From positions 87,059,927 to 87,123,926 of the forward strand of contig CM054058.1 in assembly GCA_028641055.1 (NCBI GenBank): 64,000 nucleotides of DNA. The letters are read 5' to 3'. Shown here piece after piece: positions 34,132 through 47,831 of the stretch. Both the position numbers and the translations under genes were made by a program. Positions within the stretch are counted from its first letter, which is position 1. The number at the start of each line of letters is the position of its first letter. This stretch comes from Alopecurus myosuroides. Taxonomy: Eukaryota > Streptophyta > Magnoliopsida > Poales > Poaceae. The notes beneath the pieces are model-generated. The model ran no database searches and was not told where the DNA came from. It saw only the letters and a list, made by a program, of their open reading frames with translations.

Positions 34132-37100
34132 TGTGACGCCCCGGGATCGGGCACTATGCAGATTTCAGCATTCCCGCCAAAATCCACATAATAACCGATT
34201 CCAGGTTGCCACTTGTGATAACATTACAACAGTTCACGAATAATCCACAACAACAACAGCATAGATATATACAAGATGACTCAAACGAGCCAGGGATACA
34301 ACTGATACAATACAAAGATCCAAATAACAGCGGAAGAAACAACATAGCGTCCGACTACGGACAAGATACAAATTGGACTAAGAGTCCTGAAGATACCCGA
34401 GAGTGTCCAATCCCTGCCCAGGCCAAGCCGGAGGGATTCCCAAGCAAACGTCGTCATACTTCAAACCTGTTGACTGCAATATTGAATATGCAGCCACGAA
34501 AAAGGATTCGTGGGTCAGTACGGTTAAGTACTGGCAAGTGGATAACCCATACTCACAAGATACCGGCGTAACCAGTCATCACAAGATACAAATACTTTGG
34601 GTTCAACGGGAAGGAAAGGATTATTGCAAATAAGCGGCAGCGGGCTGCACTAACCAACTACAGAAACACACTACAACTTCCGGCTAACAGAAAGAAGATA
34701 AGATAGCGTATCGTAACCAACTACAACTACTCACCAAACAATACCCATCCAATGTCACCCCCTACTAAGGAAGCAACCCAAGGATAACTCGCACTGTTGG
34801 ATTAGTGATGTTCAACTTATTGTGTCAATAAGACTATTACTAGTCAAGTTAGTATCATTAGGTGTAAGTTGTCTGAGTACTTGTTAGCTAGTACTTTCAC
34901 CAAGTCGTCACATAACCGCGGACAACACGGCTTCTCGAGAAGATTTATCCCTACAGGGTGTGCTCCAGTACCCGTACACACTCAAGCCACCAACTAAAAC
35001 TCAGGTTGGCTTGACACGACCCAAACCGTCTCTACAACCCATCCTAGGAGCCACGGAGCTATAAGGTCCCAGCCACGCAGCCGAATACTCAGCGCAGGTG
35101 TGCAAAACTCCCGCAGGACACAACACCCCGGCACTACAGGCCTCGCCCTATATGCATCACCATCATCATCAGTAACCATGGGTGATCAACCCATTATGCA
35201 AGGAGCAAATGGAACACCCGAACTAAGTGTGGCTCTTCGGACAAGCTGCAGATCAGGTCTAAGTCGAGGGGGGTCCCATACTACCACCCGGATGCGGTGA
35301 GCACGCTCATCATGGATCAGTAGACAAGACTCTTTTCCTAATTAGGTTCGACACTAGCAGGCTCCAAAACCCTAACCCGGGCCTCCTGCCGGTGCCTTAA
35401 CATCAAATTATTATTACCCAAAAACATTAACAAGTTGTTGATTGAATTAAAACCCAACTATCCACTAAACAGGTGTTAAGTAAAAGGACAGCAAGACTTG
35501 AGCGCAAACAACACTAAGCATGCAACTACGACACGAGGGCCAACAGGGTAAACAAACAACGGTTAATAGGAAGTGGAAGGAAGGTTATATCATGGCTGCA
35601 AGGTAAACATATAATAGGATCGAGACACAAGCATCGAATCAACAGGCTAAAATAAGAACAACGGAAAGAATCGGTAACAAGTGATGAAAGGCAGCCATTT
35701 GGCAGCAAGTGAGTATACTTGCCTGGAATCCAGCAAGTAGAGGTTCATCTGCAGAGCTTGTCGTTGCTCACATCATCTCAACGTCCTATCCGGGAAGAAG
35801 CAGTGAACCTCGAACAAACACCGGATGCAACATTTACTACTACGGCAAAAGATCCAGCATGATCAAGATATGGCCGCATGACAATTTAATTGATGCATCA
35901 AGATAAACTAGTTGACATGATAACATAACATAATTAAATGGACCCATATGCAATTTGGATTACCTATGGAAAGCCCATGAATTAAGGTGGAAATAATTGT
36001 TTTACAACTAACCAACAAGTGAAGGTGGATTAGCATGATGCATGGATGAGGAAAACAACAAAATAACAACAATAGAACCAATTGGAAATAAGGTTTACCC
36101 ATTTTGAAATTCACTTATTAAGTTTTGGAATTTTGGTTACTTAAAGGTGTCACACAAGCATTTGTTGTTTTCATCAAGTTTAATTAATCAAAACAGTAAA
36201 CAAATTTTATATTTGGGTAGAGCATTTAATTTTAATTGGAAAACATATTTTATTTGTTGAAATTGGAAATAAATGAATTAGTTATTAATTTGACAATTTT
36301 AAATGCATTAAATAAGAAACAGTTGTTTTCAGCAATTTAAATTATTCAAAACAGTAAACAAAGTTGATATTTGCAAAGTTCATGAAAAATGGGATGGAAA
36401 ACATATTTTACATGTTGGAATTGGATTTGAATTGCCCAAGTTATGAATTTTGCAATTTAAAAGGTTTTAAATAAAGCATTGGATTATTGCACCACTTTTA
36501 ATTAGGGAAAACAACAAACAAATTGCATTGAAAAGGTTGAAAAAATGTAGCAAATGTTTAATTGCACATTTTGAGCTATCAAACATAATTTTTGGGTTAT
36601 TATTGAAGTTATTATGCCATTTTCCATAAATAGTTTTATTCTGCCCTTTTTAGTAAACAGAGGAAAACATGTTCAAAATTAACTCAATTGTGACCAAATA
36701 AAATACCAATGTGTAGAGTTTGGTAAGACAAATTTTTAGAGCCCACGTTTGCTTAAATTGGATGAGTAGAACTAAAGTTATGGAATTCCAAAGTTTCCAC
36801 TTTTTATTGCATTTTCAGTAATTAATTATTTAGGGCAAAAAGTATTACAGAAACATGTTGCAATTTTGTTACTAGTAGAAAGAGCACAAAAATTTGAATC
36901 CACAGAAACTTGAATCATTCAATTTGGAGCAAGATTCAATTTTTTATGGATTTTAGACTTAATGCCTCAGATCTCTGTTTCTGAAATTCGGGCAGAAAGG
37001 AAAAAAAAAGACAGAAATAAAAGGTGGGGTTTGGGGGACTCGAACCCAGCTCTCCAGGGTGCGGAAACAGGTGCGTTAGCCACTGGGATGTTGCTGCTGT

Positions 37101-38467
37101 TGGTGAAAGTGAAGGAGGCTAACGCTACAAATAGGTTGCCTCCGCGTTAACTGAATTTCCAATCTGAAAACGATTCAGACTTCACGTAGAACAACGACAG
37201 CGGACAGCGAGGAAACGCGACCATGGCGACCAGAACGGGGCGCCGCTCGTGTGTTTCTATGCAAGGCAGGGCACAGAGAAAAAAGGAGGGAACAGAGGGA
37301 AAGGCCCGAGGGCGGACTCTCACCATGGGCTCGCGGGGCGCCGAGGTCAGAAGGCATCGAGGACGAGGCGCTGTTGGAGGCAGTAGCAGGCAGCGGTCGA
37401 CGGCGGAAAGCTCGCCGGTGCCGCGCCCCCTGGTGCCTCTCCGGGCCATCCGAGGAAGCGGGGACGGAGGTGGATGTGCCCCGGTTCCATTCCCGCCGGA
37501 ACCGGTGTCCATCGAGGAGGATACGGGCGGCGCCATGGCCTCAAACTCCCGGCCATGGTGGCTCTCCGAAAATTCAGGTGAATTACAGAGAGGAAAACTT
37601 GGGGAATTGAGGGAGAGGGTGGCGGCGGATGGAGGAGGAGAGGGCCTAGGGGGGCGGCCTAGGGTTTGGAGGGAGCCTCTAGGGGGAGATAAGGGCGAGG
37701 GGGAGTGGGGCACATGGGGGAGGCGCTCGGTGACAGCGACAGCGACCTCTCCCCCCGCGTCCGTACGAAGAAGATGAGGTGGAGTGGGCTGGGCCGAAAT
37801 AGAACAGAGGGAGATGGGCCACTAGGTGGGCTGAGGGAAAAAGGGGAGAAAGGCTGGGTTGCCCCTCTCACTTGCTGTTTTAATTTTCCACTTTTTTTTT
37901 GTAATGAATGAAAGAGAGGGAGAGGTGAATAGAAAGGTTTGGGGTTTTAATTTTATTAATAATTTTTATTAATTGTCAAACAGCAATTCCAAGCAATTGG
38001 GAACATCAAGTCCAAAATTTGAAGTGTTAAATTAAGTTTGTTTGCTATTTGATTTTTCAAATGGGGTTCATAAGGATTTGGTGTTTTAAACAAATTTTAT
38101 TCCATTAACTCAACAATTATGAAAACATTAATTGAACTTTAGTTGTTGGCAAGAATTTGATTTGTTTTTGTTAAACCCACAATTTGATCATGCCCATTAA
38201 GAAGGGGAAAAAATGATTTGAAATTTTAATTTGCCATTAGGGTTTTAACAAAAGGGAATTTTTTTTATTAACAAGCAATTTGATCAAAACAACTGCAAAC
38301 TATTGAAAACAATTGAATTGTTTTGGTTTGCAATTTTGGTCAATGTGGGAAAGTTTAATTTGGTTTGAATCTTTGATTCGTTTTGCAAACATGATGCAAT
38401 GCATATGATGCATGTGATGCCATGCAACAACCAACTTTCTATCTAGGGTAACACCCCAGATGTTACA
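34132..38467 (-). repeat. LTR copy 3 (5' LTR on minus strand), 4336 bp
   Basis: It begins on the minus strand at 38467 with TGTAACA and ends at 34132 next to the PBS. It is followed on the outside by TSD ccctg. The tRNA-like module is at 37036-37082. The longest open frame in the GC-rich block (37147-37713, minus) is longer here than in the other copies only because of indels, and carries no known domain. Confidence 0.9.
37036..37082 (-). other. tRNA-like A-box/B-box module in LTR copy 3
   Basis: TGGCTAACGCA (37082-37072) and GGTTCGAGTCC (37046-37036) on the minus strand, about 1.39 kb from the LTR start. Oligo-T follows on the same strand. Confidence 0.55.
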
Positions 38468-38791
38468 CCCTGGGCGCGGCCAGAGGGGAGGGCGCCTCCC
38501 TATGGTGTGGGCCCTTGCGACCCCCCCCCCCCCGGGTCCCCTCTAGAATCCTTGTGCGCGACAGATTTCTAAGACTTCCGGGCATCGAATCGTATAATTT
38601 CGAAAATATGTCCAAAACAACTTTTCTGCACTAGAAACAACAGAAAGCAGGAACTAGCTCCTTGGCATTTTATCAATAGGTTAGTCCCAGAAAATCGATA
38701 AAAATGGCATAAAGTGTAAAGGAAACATGTGGCGTATGGCATGAATACAACATGGAAAATCAGAAATTATGGATATGTTTATGATGTAACA
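38468..38791 (-). repeat. Athila-type LTR, proximal part
   Basis: On the minus strand the LTR starts TGTTACATCATAAACATATCC at 38791, right after GGGGATGC. This is the familiar junction of Triticeae Athila elements (…CTAAGCTTGGGGATGC / TGATACGTC… type). It continues at 13831 on the other side of the tandem element. A run of 13 C lies at 38521-38533. Confidence 0.7.
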
Positions 38792-38898
38792 GCATCCCCA
38801 AGCTTAGTTCCTACTCGTCCTCGAGTAGGTAAACGATAAAAACAAATAAATAATTTTTGAGGTGACATGCTACCAACATAAAATTGATCATCATAGTT
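38792..38898 (-). other. Athila-type 3' internal end with PPT-like tract
   Basis: The minus strand reads CTACTCGAGGACGAGTAGGA then CTAAGCTTGGGGATGC, the conserved end of Athila internal domains. The block is cut at 38898/38899 by a new LTR starting TGTAACATCCC. Confidence 0.65.
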
Positions 38899-40510
38899 GT
38901 AACATCCCTGATTTTTGGAAAACTATAAAATCACAAAAATTTGAAACTTTTTGTTTTCTATTAAAGCAATCCACCAAAACAAATAAAATCCAAACATAAA
39001 GTTTTTCCCAATAGTATAAAATTGTTTTACTAGAAATATGTTTTTCCCAATGTTCCCTCAACTCCTAATTATTGTTAATAATTATTTTCTCCAACCAATT
39101 GTTATTGAAAATATCTTCAAAGACAAAAATCAACCATATCACTTTTCAACTAATGATGCAGTAACAAAATGGTTTTCACAGTTTTCCTTTTTAGAAAAGG
39201 AATGTAAGAAACATACTTTCAAATAAGTTAAGTCCCTAATTCCTCATGGACCAATTATTCAATTTATTAATTTTTATTTGGAAAGTGCATTAAAATGACT
39301 ATTAGGGTTACCCCTATTTTAAAAATATAAAATTATGAATATAAGTGGTGATGACTTTCAAAAATAAGTTTTCAACACATCGTATGTCACTCAAATTTGA
39401 TTTGACAAATATTTATATTTTATAATTTTCTAAATTAAAAATTACATTAAATCATTATTAAGTAATTATTTAAATTTCAGAATTCAAAAATAAAATATGT
39501 TGAATTGTTTAAAAAAATGATATTGTTTGCAAGATATGGATATTTCAAGATTTATAAATTTATTGGAGGTTAATTGGATAATTAAACAAAAGTTATTAAA
39601 GATTTGATTTAACAGAAAAAACAATTGATGACGTCATCCTTGCGTCATCATCTTCTTCCTCGCAGAAGGAAATCCCGGCCGTTTCGGCCAAAACTTTCGC
39701 CCGGCGATTACTCGTCATTAACACAATTAAATCCTGCCCGAGACCAGCCCCCTATAGCCCCGAATCTCCTCCTCATTTACCCTCTGAATCCCCTCTCTGT
39801 ATCGCTGTGAGGATAGTCAAATTTCTCGCTGTTGTTCGCTGCATCCACCGCCGTGCTCCTCCATTCCCGGCCAGGTGAACACATCCCCGAGCATGGGATT
39901 CCTTCCATCCTCTTTCTCTCATCCTTGCGCTTCTCACCGTGCCCCTGCACGATCTTTTTCTACACTTCAAAGTCGTGCGCGAGAGCATCCGCATCTCGCA
40001 AGAGCGCGGAGCTCCTCCATCCGCACGTCGCGGCCGTCCCAGGAAGTGACAGCCCACGCCACCTCCGCCATACTCTCCTCCGTGTTACTCCGCCCCTCGT
40101 CATGCTTTCTTCCAGCTCCGGAAGCGTCTGCAGCTTCGCCGTCATCGAGGTCCGAGCAGTCGCCGGCCAACGCAACGCCATTTTCGGGCGAGCCCCACCG
40201 TGGTGAGTGCCCCTCCTCTCTCCCTTAGATCACAATCGTTAGATCTAGATAGGAGCGCCCATGTTATACCACTCAATCGAAAGAGTATCGCCAAATCAGA
40301 GAGCGTCGCGTCAACATGCGTGTTATTTCGTTATCCGTCGCTCGGTGCAACGCACATCCGGCCCAAGCCCACTCCCTATCCTTCGCCCTGCGCGACTGAT
40401 AAGCACTTTTTAGCCCAGCCTGTATGGATTTTATTCCGAATAAAAATAGAATGGTAGTTTTGCAGAAAAGCCCATGCATATTAGATCTATCATATCTTCT
40501 GATCCATAAG
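38899..40510 (+). repeat. Gypsy LTR, first part
   Basis: An AT-rich beginning is followed by a GC-richer block from about 39640, the same composition profile as the other Gypsy LTRs here. Open frames at 39773-40457 on both strands have no recognisable domains. Confidence 0.55.
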
Positions 40511-40515
40511 CCCAA
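40511..40515. repeat. TSD cccaa (left) of the 6.1-kb solo LTR
   Basis: cccaa before TGTGGGGACC recurs at 61407-61411 after TGTTACA. Confidence 0.82.
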
Positions 40516-43500
40516 TGTGGGGACCCCAGACTAGCAGTCCGAGACCTCCAGTATGCATACATTCACGATCCCATGATCAGTTAGTCGTGAACAACATACT
40601 CGAGTTGGCATTGCAGATTACAACATCCACTACACGAATACACGGCTTACACAACTGGTCACATGACTCAGTTGAAAACAACTGCCACGCAGGGCAGGAA
40701 CACACACACTAAAACAAACAGCGGAAGACTACAAAACACACTCGTGGAAAACCCAAGTCACGCCTTGACTACCTACAGGATACTGACTCGGAGACATTCC
40801 TAGTTCACATAGCCGTCAGCGACACCATCTTCTTCAGGTTCTCCGGGTTTCTGCTCAAAGTCTGGCTAAGACAATAGCCAGGGATGAAACTAATGTGAGT
40901 ACGTTTGAATGTACTCCGCAAGACACCCCAAATGAAAGCTAATCATGCAAGTATACACATATATAGGTGGTAGGAAGGCCTTAATTGGGGTTCAACTAGC
41001 CATGATGAGTTTAAGACTCATCATAGTTGCACAAGTTTTATTTGTCTTTGTTGAAGAAGATACTTCAAAAGATATTTCATTTCTCTTGTAGATATAGCAT
41101 GTCCACAAGGTTTTGATAAAGCGTTTTAAATAAAGAAAACATTTCTCTTTGCAAAACTTCTTGGAAAAACACATCTTTAAGATCATCAGTTATCCGGTAC
41201 CTCAAAGGTACAATCATTCCCTTTAAACGTACCTCCCAGGTACAATTCCAAAACACTTTCTAGCTTTTTGAAAACATTGACACAATGCTAGCTACATGGC
41301 CATTCAACTGTCCATATCCGAGGACGCGGCTATTCTGAATAGTTTTACTCTGCAGAGGTGTACACAATCCACAAGATCCAGTACATCCGCCGCGAACAAC
41401 CACGGACTGTCCGAGACAGTATGCAAACATCGGATAACTGGTCCTAACCATCCACTATGTCAGTGCTAGTAAATGACTACCTCTTCAACTGGGTTTTTTT
41501 CTCCCCGGCACCGAGTGAGTCAGCCGTATCGATCCGGTTTCCCCTGACAACACACCGCCATGGCAGGAGACCCAACTGTTGCAACCGGTGGCGAACTTAA
41601 TCCCCACACTCTAAATGTCCCATCCTCCCTCCTGGCGACAATTCGGTTCGGGGGACTCTAACCCCTATAGCACATTGAGGTAGACACGGACTAACACCAA
41701 CAAGCAATTAGCTAGACCCCGTTCCCATATTGAGGTAATGTGGCAGTACGGCTTGGTTGTCCGGCGAAGACTAGGTTATGCGTCATTTTGGAAAAAAAAA
41801 CAAGTCGAAAACATTTCCTTCTTCACCAACCTCCCTCGGACAAGGTCCCACCTTTCCTCGGGGTTTTTCCAATCTTTTGCTTTCCAAAAACAACAAGTTA
41901 AAATGTCCACTAGGGGACTCAAATTGATTAAGTGATGATATTAAAATATCAAAAGGGCTTGGTAACACCAAGATTATATAGTGGATATAGCATCTTAGAT
42001 ACATAAAATAAATAGTGGTATAGTCCACTTAAAAGAATAGTTTTTGAATCAAACTTTTGTAAAACTTCAGAAGTAAAACATGCATGATAGATAATGATAA
42101 GTAAAACAACAGCAAGCATTTAGAATGGCTTTCCTGGGCTCTGGTCTTGGTCTTGGTCTTGAAATAAACAAGAGTTGCAATAAAAACCTCTCGGGGAAAT
42201 AATAACGTCTTCGTTATCTAACGTCGTAAACACTAAAAGGAAAACACCCAATCAGAACCAAACAAAGGCAAGCACTTGATAAAATGTAAACATACAGCAA
42301 GCATTTCATCAAACAAGTACACTCACAAACAAAATTACTAGGGTGCACACCAACAAGCAAAATATGCATAGACAACACACAAGAATAACACTAGAACAGG
42401 TGCTATGGATCCTCAACCAAAATGGCATGAGTTCAGTGGGTGTGCCACTCTCATATCATGCTCAAATAAGGTTAAATGACTCTCTGGTCATTCATGAGGA
42501 TGAGCAAAATAACAACAAAACAACCTAGGAACACATACACATGCATAGGAATATATTATCAAGCAATACTACAAGCCCATAGTAACTAATGCTTTTCTAA
42601 TCATGGATAATTAATAAAACCAGTACCTAAGCAACCTAATAACAGAGACAAATCAATAACAAACATACGATGGCATCACTCAATGCATGAGAATAATCAT
42701 GGAGCAAAACAACTATTAAAACTAGACATGAAAAAGGGCTATTTAGACAAGCAGACATGCATAACCATAAGAGATTATTAAACATGATTTATTCTAACAT
42801 GATGGATCTGTAAGATGACATCCACATGACAGAGAAAACAACACCTAGACATGCTAGTAATATCAAAATAACAACCTAAACAATTTATCAAAAACTAAGC
42901 ATGCAAATAACTACTATGGCAGAAATCACCTAAAACTAGCATGGCATGCCAAAATTATCTAGAGCTCACTCAAGCATGCAAGCAAGTAGAATATGGTAGA
43001 ATAACAGTAGCTATGCTATGGAAAACAATACTAAATCGTTTATTTAATTCATCAAACCAATATGAAGAATAACATAATTTTAACCTATTTTTACTAGGGA
43101 AAACACCCTAAGAGAATAAAACTATAAAACATGGCTTTTCACACACATTTCCTAACATGATAATGACACCCTCAAAACACAAATAAAAACATGTATTGAT
43201 ACCCTACACATGCTAGAATCACTTTTATAACAAAATATATAACACACATTTAAATAAGGGCATAGCAATAAAATGCAGAAAAGAGCTAAACACTAAATAT
43301 TGCACCAATCCTATTCTGTAACTCCTAACATCATGAAAATCTAGTATTAGGTGCTCCTAGTCACTAAAAAACCAACACAATTGGATTCACATCAAAATTC
43401 GTCACCAATAAAATTAAACAATTCACAGAAGTGCTCTCTGGCCTAAAAGCTAACATGCATGCCATTTCCACATAACAACTCAAGTCAACACAAGGTCAAG

Positions 43501-46386
43501 TTCCTCAGATAGATATTAACAAGAGCTACTCAGAACAGTTGAGTTTGCAAGATTTGTAGACTTAAAACTCAAGTTATTAAAGAAATGGTGTTCAAGAGTG
43601 TCTCTGCCATTTATTTTATTTCTCCTAATATATTGCACAAAATGCAGATCTACAAGTTGGAGGTGGTTAAGATTTTGTAGATTTACTACTGTGATTTTTG
43701 GTTTGGCAAGATTTGCTTATTGACATTTTTATTTGGATTTAAACCAAACATCCAGAAACAGGCATGCAGGAAAAAGAAAAACAACCTTCAGAAAAACACA
43801 CGGGCCAGATCTGAGGAGGTTGGGCCGCACGGAGGCAGGCCGGCCCGGTGGCGAGCGCGCGCGCTGCGAAACGGTAAGTCACCGTCCGTGTGATGATCAA
43901 CGGCCGCGATTAAACCTCCCAAGGTTCAAACGCATCCGTCAGATGTCGATCTGGCGGTCGAGATCCACCCGTGGCGCTTCGCGCCGGCAGCGACCAAGTA
44001 CTGGCGGCGGAAACAGGGGCAGAGGCGGAGCAGTCGCTGGAGACTCGACGTAGGTGGCTACGGGCCATCCCTGGAAACGTGGCTAGCACCAGAAGGACCA
44101 GGGCGACGCCGTGAAGCAGATGCCCCTAGTGGCGCACTCGAGGGGAGCCTCTGCGCCAGGGCTCCACGGCTCCAGCGGCGACCGAGCGGCGTCGGAGATG
44201 GTGCCGTCTCTGCGATGAACAAGGAACAAAATTAAGGAGGGGGAAATGCGATTGGGGCCTAACCAAATGCAAAGAAAGAAAGGAGAGAGGCGGAGGTCCT
44301 CTACATTGATCTGGAGATGAGCTCGGTGAGCTGCGGCCATGGCGGCTACGGACAAGCTCACCCCATGCACAAAGAGGCGTACGGAGCTCAATGGGGAGGC
44401 TAGGGGAGGTGATGCGGTCCTCCAGGAGCTGGTAGAGGAAGAGATGGGGGTTCGAGGTGGGCGGATGTGAGAGGGGGCGAGGGGCGCCCGCAGGTGTTCG
44501 ACAGGGCCTTGAGGGAGAAGGAGAGCGCGTGGAGAGGGATGTGAGGCACGGGTGTGTTCCTAGGAGGCTCACGGAGCTGATGGACAAGGACACGGGCTCG
44601 GGCATGCATCCCAAGTGTCGAAACGCGAGGGACATGGCAAATGCGTCCTGGGTGCCATTGCCAGCTCGCGGTGAAGGGGAAAGAAGACAAGCAGAGGGGG
44701 ATGGTCCTTTCCAGAGGGCTCATGGGTGTGAGTGGAGGCTTCAGGAGCCATGCTTATACCCTGGATGGACTGGGGTGGTGAATAAAGGAAAATGAGGTGA
44801 TCACTATCCTTGTCCACTTGTGGTTGGATGAGCTAGAGAGAGAGAAGTAGCTATGGGTGGATAGACCATGTCTAGGAGAGTGAGAGAGGTGTTTTCTACT
44901 CCTCAGAACAAAAGAGAGGTAGAGGGAGTTCAAGAATTGATCAACAAATGGATGAACTCATCAATGTCCAAAAAGACCAGGAGTTGTTTTTAATAGTTTT
45001 CACCAACAATTTGAATAGAACCTATGTGAGAAATTGTGTCCAATGGATAGAGAATCAAAAATGGAGTCTAGGGGTGGTGGCCTCAAGAATTTTTTAAAAT
45101 ATTTCTTTCACAAAATTTTGGAATTTCAAAAATTGCAGAAACAGTTTTTAAATGTTTTCTCCAAAAATTTTCAAAACAACTAGCAAATGTTTTTGTGTAA
45201 GTAAATCTCACATGACCATAGGCATGTTGGGTAATTTTTCCAAGATTTTAGGAAATACTTTTCTTAACAAAATATTTTAAAGTTCATTTCTAGCCTTTTG
45301 GAAAATGGAAAATAATAAATAGTAAAATGCTTTTAAAACCAATATTTTTGAGTTGTGATGAGATAGTACATAGTATAGGTCTCAAAAGTGATTTTTAATA
45401 AGCAACTCTTTTGAAAATATTTGAGACACCAAGTGGAAAGATGGTGAAAACAGGAGTTTATTTAATAGGATAAAAACCATGAGAGAAGAATAATTAAATG
45501 TCCATTTGGAAAATAAATAGACCACATGGAGGTGATTTATAGGTCATGAAGATGACAAGGGTAGGTTCATTGGGCCTGAAAACAATAAGGAGGGATTTGG
45601 AGTAACATGGACAAAGTGCTTCATAAAAAGGTGATATGATCATTATTTTTGGGGATGCCTTCAATAGGACTTTGATAGATGATACCAAAGGGTTTCCATA
45701 TCCAAGATAACACCATGGATAGATGGAATAGATGTTAAACATGGTATAAATGATGGTACATTGATGAATAGAGCAACATTTGACATAAAGGCATGTCTCC
45801 AAGGTTGGAAGTTTTTAAGAAAACATAGAATGAGATGGACATAAGATGGAATATGATATAGATGCTTGATCTTGATATTAATAGGTATCTAATATATTTA
45901 AAACATCACACACTTATCAAAAAACAAAAATAAATACTTGAAAGCAAACACAAGATAACACCACACAACAAGCAGATAAAATAACAAGACACACAGGATC
46001 ACTCAAACAACTGAGTTCTTCAAATTAATTTTCCAGGTGTTTCTCTCAAGTGTTAAATAGGGGTAGTGATCAAGGCATACAATGACAAGAGGATTTTGTC
46101 AAGAGGTTCATCTCAGAAGTTTTTGTTTCCAAAAGAATATATTTGAGGTTAAACACAGGGGTAACATGATCCCCTTTCATTGTTTTTGCAAAAGAAGGAA
46201 GTGAGAGGGAGTTTTTGAAATACTTGCAAAAACATCTTGGTTGGAAACAGGTTGGAGATGATTAGCTCCAAAATACTTTTTATATAGTTTTGGAAAATAT
46301 TCTTTTGTTTTCTCAAAACTTGGCCTTTGGGTTTCTTCTAAAATCAAAACATTTTCAAAAAGGTTTTTGCCAAAAGAGTGTGATGG

Positions 46387-46391
46387 ATGAA
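46387..46391. repeat. TSD atgaa (left) of the Tekay element
   Basis: atgaa before TGTAACATCC is repeated at 61173-61177 after GCGACA. Confidence 0.92.
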
Positions 46392-47233
46392 TGTAACATC
46401 CCAAGTATGAAAATACCCCTAGAATGTTTGATTTCCTGTTTAATTAAAGTATTGCATCATGTCATCATATTTATTTCCTTGTTTGCATTTGTTTACTATT
46501 TGTTTTGCATCTGTTTTATTCTGTTTTCATAATTGAATTTCAAACAAATTCAAATGATGTGTTTCATACTTGTCATGTTACAACATTTTCAAATAAAAGT
46601 TCAATTCAAACAACCTTTTGTTTCCAATTATTTCCATGTTTGATCAACTAATAAAATGGTGGTTTTTATTCACTCAATTAATTCCAAATGGTATTTCAAA
46701 ATTCAAATCAAATCTCCAAAACAGCACCCAATTGGATTTATGAAAATTTCAAAAACAATTCAACTCTTTGTTCTAACTAAATAATAGGGTTCACCCTATT
46801 AAGAAGTGTTTTCAATAATAATCATTTAAATACTTAAAATTCATCCAAATTTGGTTTAGTTCATAAACAGCAAGTAATTTGAAAACTTTTGGAAAATAAA
46901 AGTTAGCAATTAGTTGCTATGTTAAAAACTAACCTAACCATATTTTTTTTCCAAATTTTTACTAACCTAAAACCTACCTTTTTCTTCCAATTTGTTTTCT
47001 GCAAAAAAAAAACAGAACAGAAAAACAAAAAATAAGAAAAGGAGAAACAGCAGCGCGCGCAGCAGCTAACTACCCAGCCCAGCCCACCTTTTACCTTTCC
47101 TCGCGCGCAGCCAGCCCACGGCCCAAAAACGGTTCGCAGCCGCCCCCGTCGTTTGTTCCGCGTACGGCGGACATCCGCCGATGCCACGTCGCCGCGGAAG
47201 CACCGCCGACGGCCATCCTCGCTCCCGCGGCCC

Positions 47234-47240
47234 TATTTAA
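47234..47240 (+). promoter_or_regulatory. TATA-like promoter element in Tekay 5' LTR
   Basis: TATTTAA lies in a sharp GC-rich context (…cgcggccctatttaagctacc…), a likely core promoter with a start near 47265. The same element is at 57536-57542 in the 3' LTR. Confidence 0.55.
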
Positions 47241-47785
47241 GCTACCTAGGACCCGACGCGCAGCCCTAAACCTAGCCCTACTCCCTATCCCCTCCATAGC
47301 GCCGCCAATTTCTCTCCCTCGCCGCGATCCCCTCTCTCTGCCGCCACTCGCCGGAGTTTTTCTCTGAAACCGACATGGCCACGTCCACCTCGTTGCACCT
47401 CCACCCTACCTAGCCCCGGGGATCGAATCCCCGTTTCCTCCTCGAGCTGTTGGACACCGCAGCAGGCACGGGAACGTCTTGGATCACCGCCGCCATCGTC
47501 GACGTCGCCGCCGGCCGCGCCCCCCTCGAACCTCTGCTTCCCACTACAACGGTGGTGAGCCACCGTGTCCACCTCCTCCTTCTCCCTGTCTGCTCCACCT
47601 TGCTCGCAAGCACGCGCACATCACCACCACCCACGAGCACGAGCAGCATCCGGTGATCGCCGCCGGCCCGCTGTCTGTCGCCGTCAGGTTGCAGAAGGTT
47701 TTGTTCGTCAGTTAAGTTCAGTAAACGAACAACACTTTATCCTGTCCGCGCACGGTATACTGACAAGAAACGTAAAACACCGCAC

Positions 47786-47831
47786 TGGTTCAGTACTGCG
47801 CACGCGAGCGAGAGGTTCAGGGTTCGAATCC
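47786..47831 (+). other. tRNA-like A-box/B-box module in Tekay 5' LTR
   Basis: TGGTTCAGTAC (47786-47796) fits the A-box consensus at most positions. GGTTCGAATCC (47821-47831) fits the B-box consensus exactly, 35 nt start to start. CAGG/CCTG pairs around GTTCGAAT, a T-arm-like hairpin, extended by GCGAG/CTCGC. TTTTT follows at 47860-47864. It lies 1.39 kb from the LTR start, as in the non-autonomous LTRs. Confidence 0.6.

Larger units (their letters stand above)
13832..38467 (-). mobile_element. Non-autonomous long-LTR element in tandem form: LTR-I-LTR-I-LTR, with nested Tat
   Basis: Three near-identical LTRs (4337, 4335 and 4336 bp) alternate with two copies of a 480-bp internal domain, the second of which is split by the Tat element 23208-33869. 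On the minus strand each internal domain begins with the PBS TGGTATCAGAGCC next to its 5' LTR. The outer flanks share the TSD ccctg. Neither internal domain codes for protein, so the element depends on proteins in trans. Its LTRs are clearly homologous to those of the Tekay/Del element at 46392-61172, which makes that family the likely helper. A long LTR with a non-coding core resembles the LARD category, but the core here is unusually short. Confidence 0.88.

Noticed and set aside
37147..37713. 188-codon minus-strand frame, and similar frames at 16848-17478 and 21664-22294, in the GC-rich part of the non-autonomous LTRs
   Set aside because: Low-complexity Pro/Arg/Ser-rich peptides in GC-rich DNA, open on several strands at once, changing length between LTR copies through single indels. 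No recognisable domain.
38521..38533. C13 run, and C11 at 62807-62817
   Set aside because: Plain homopolymers in repeats, prone to sequencing error; no sign of function.
40246..40290. A weak A-box-like sequence on the minus strand in the outer LTR
   Set aside because: No B box at a suitable distance, so it does not support a further tRNA-like module.
41650..41680. A B-box-like GGTTAGAGTCC on the minus strand in the 6.1-kb solo LTR
   Set aside because: One mismatch to consensus, a different position from the other LTR modules and no clear A box; treated as chance.
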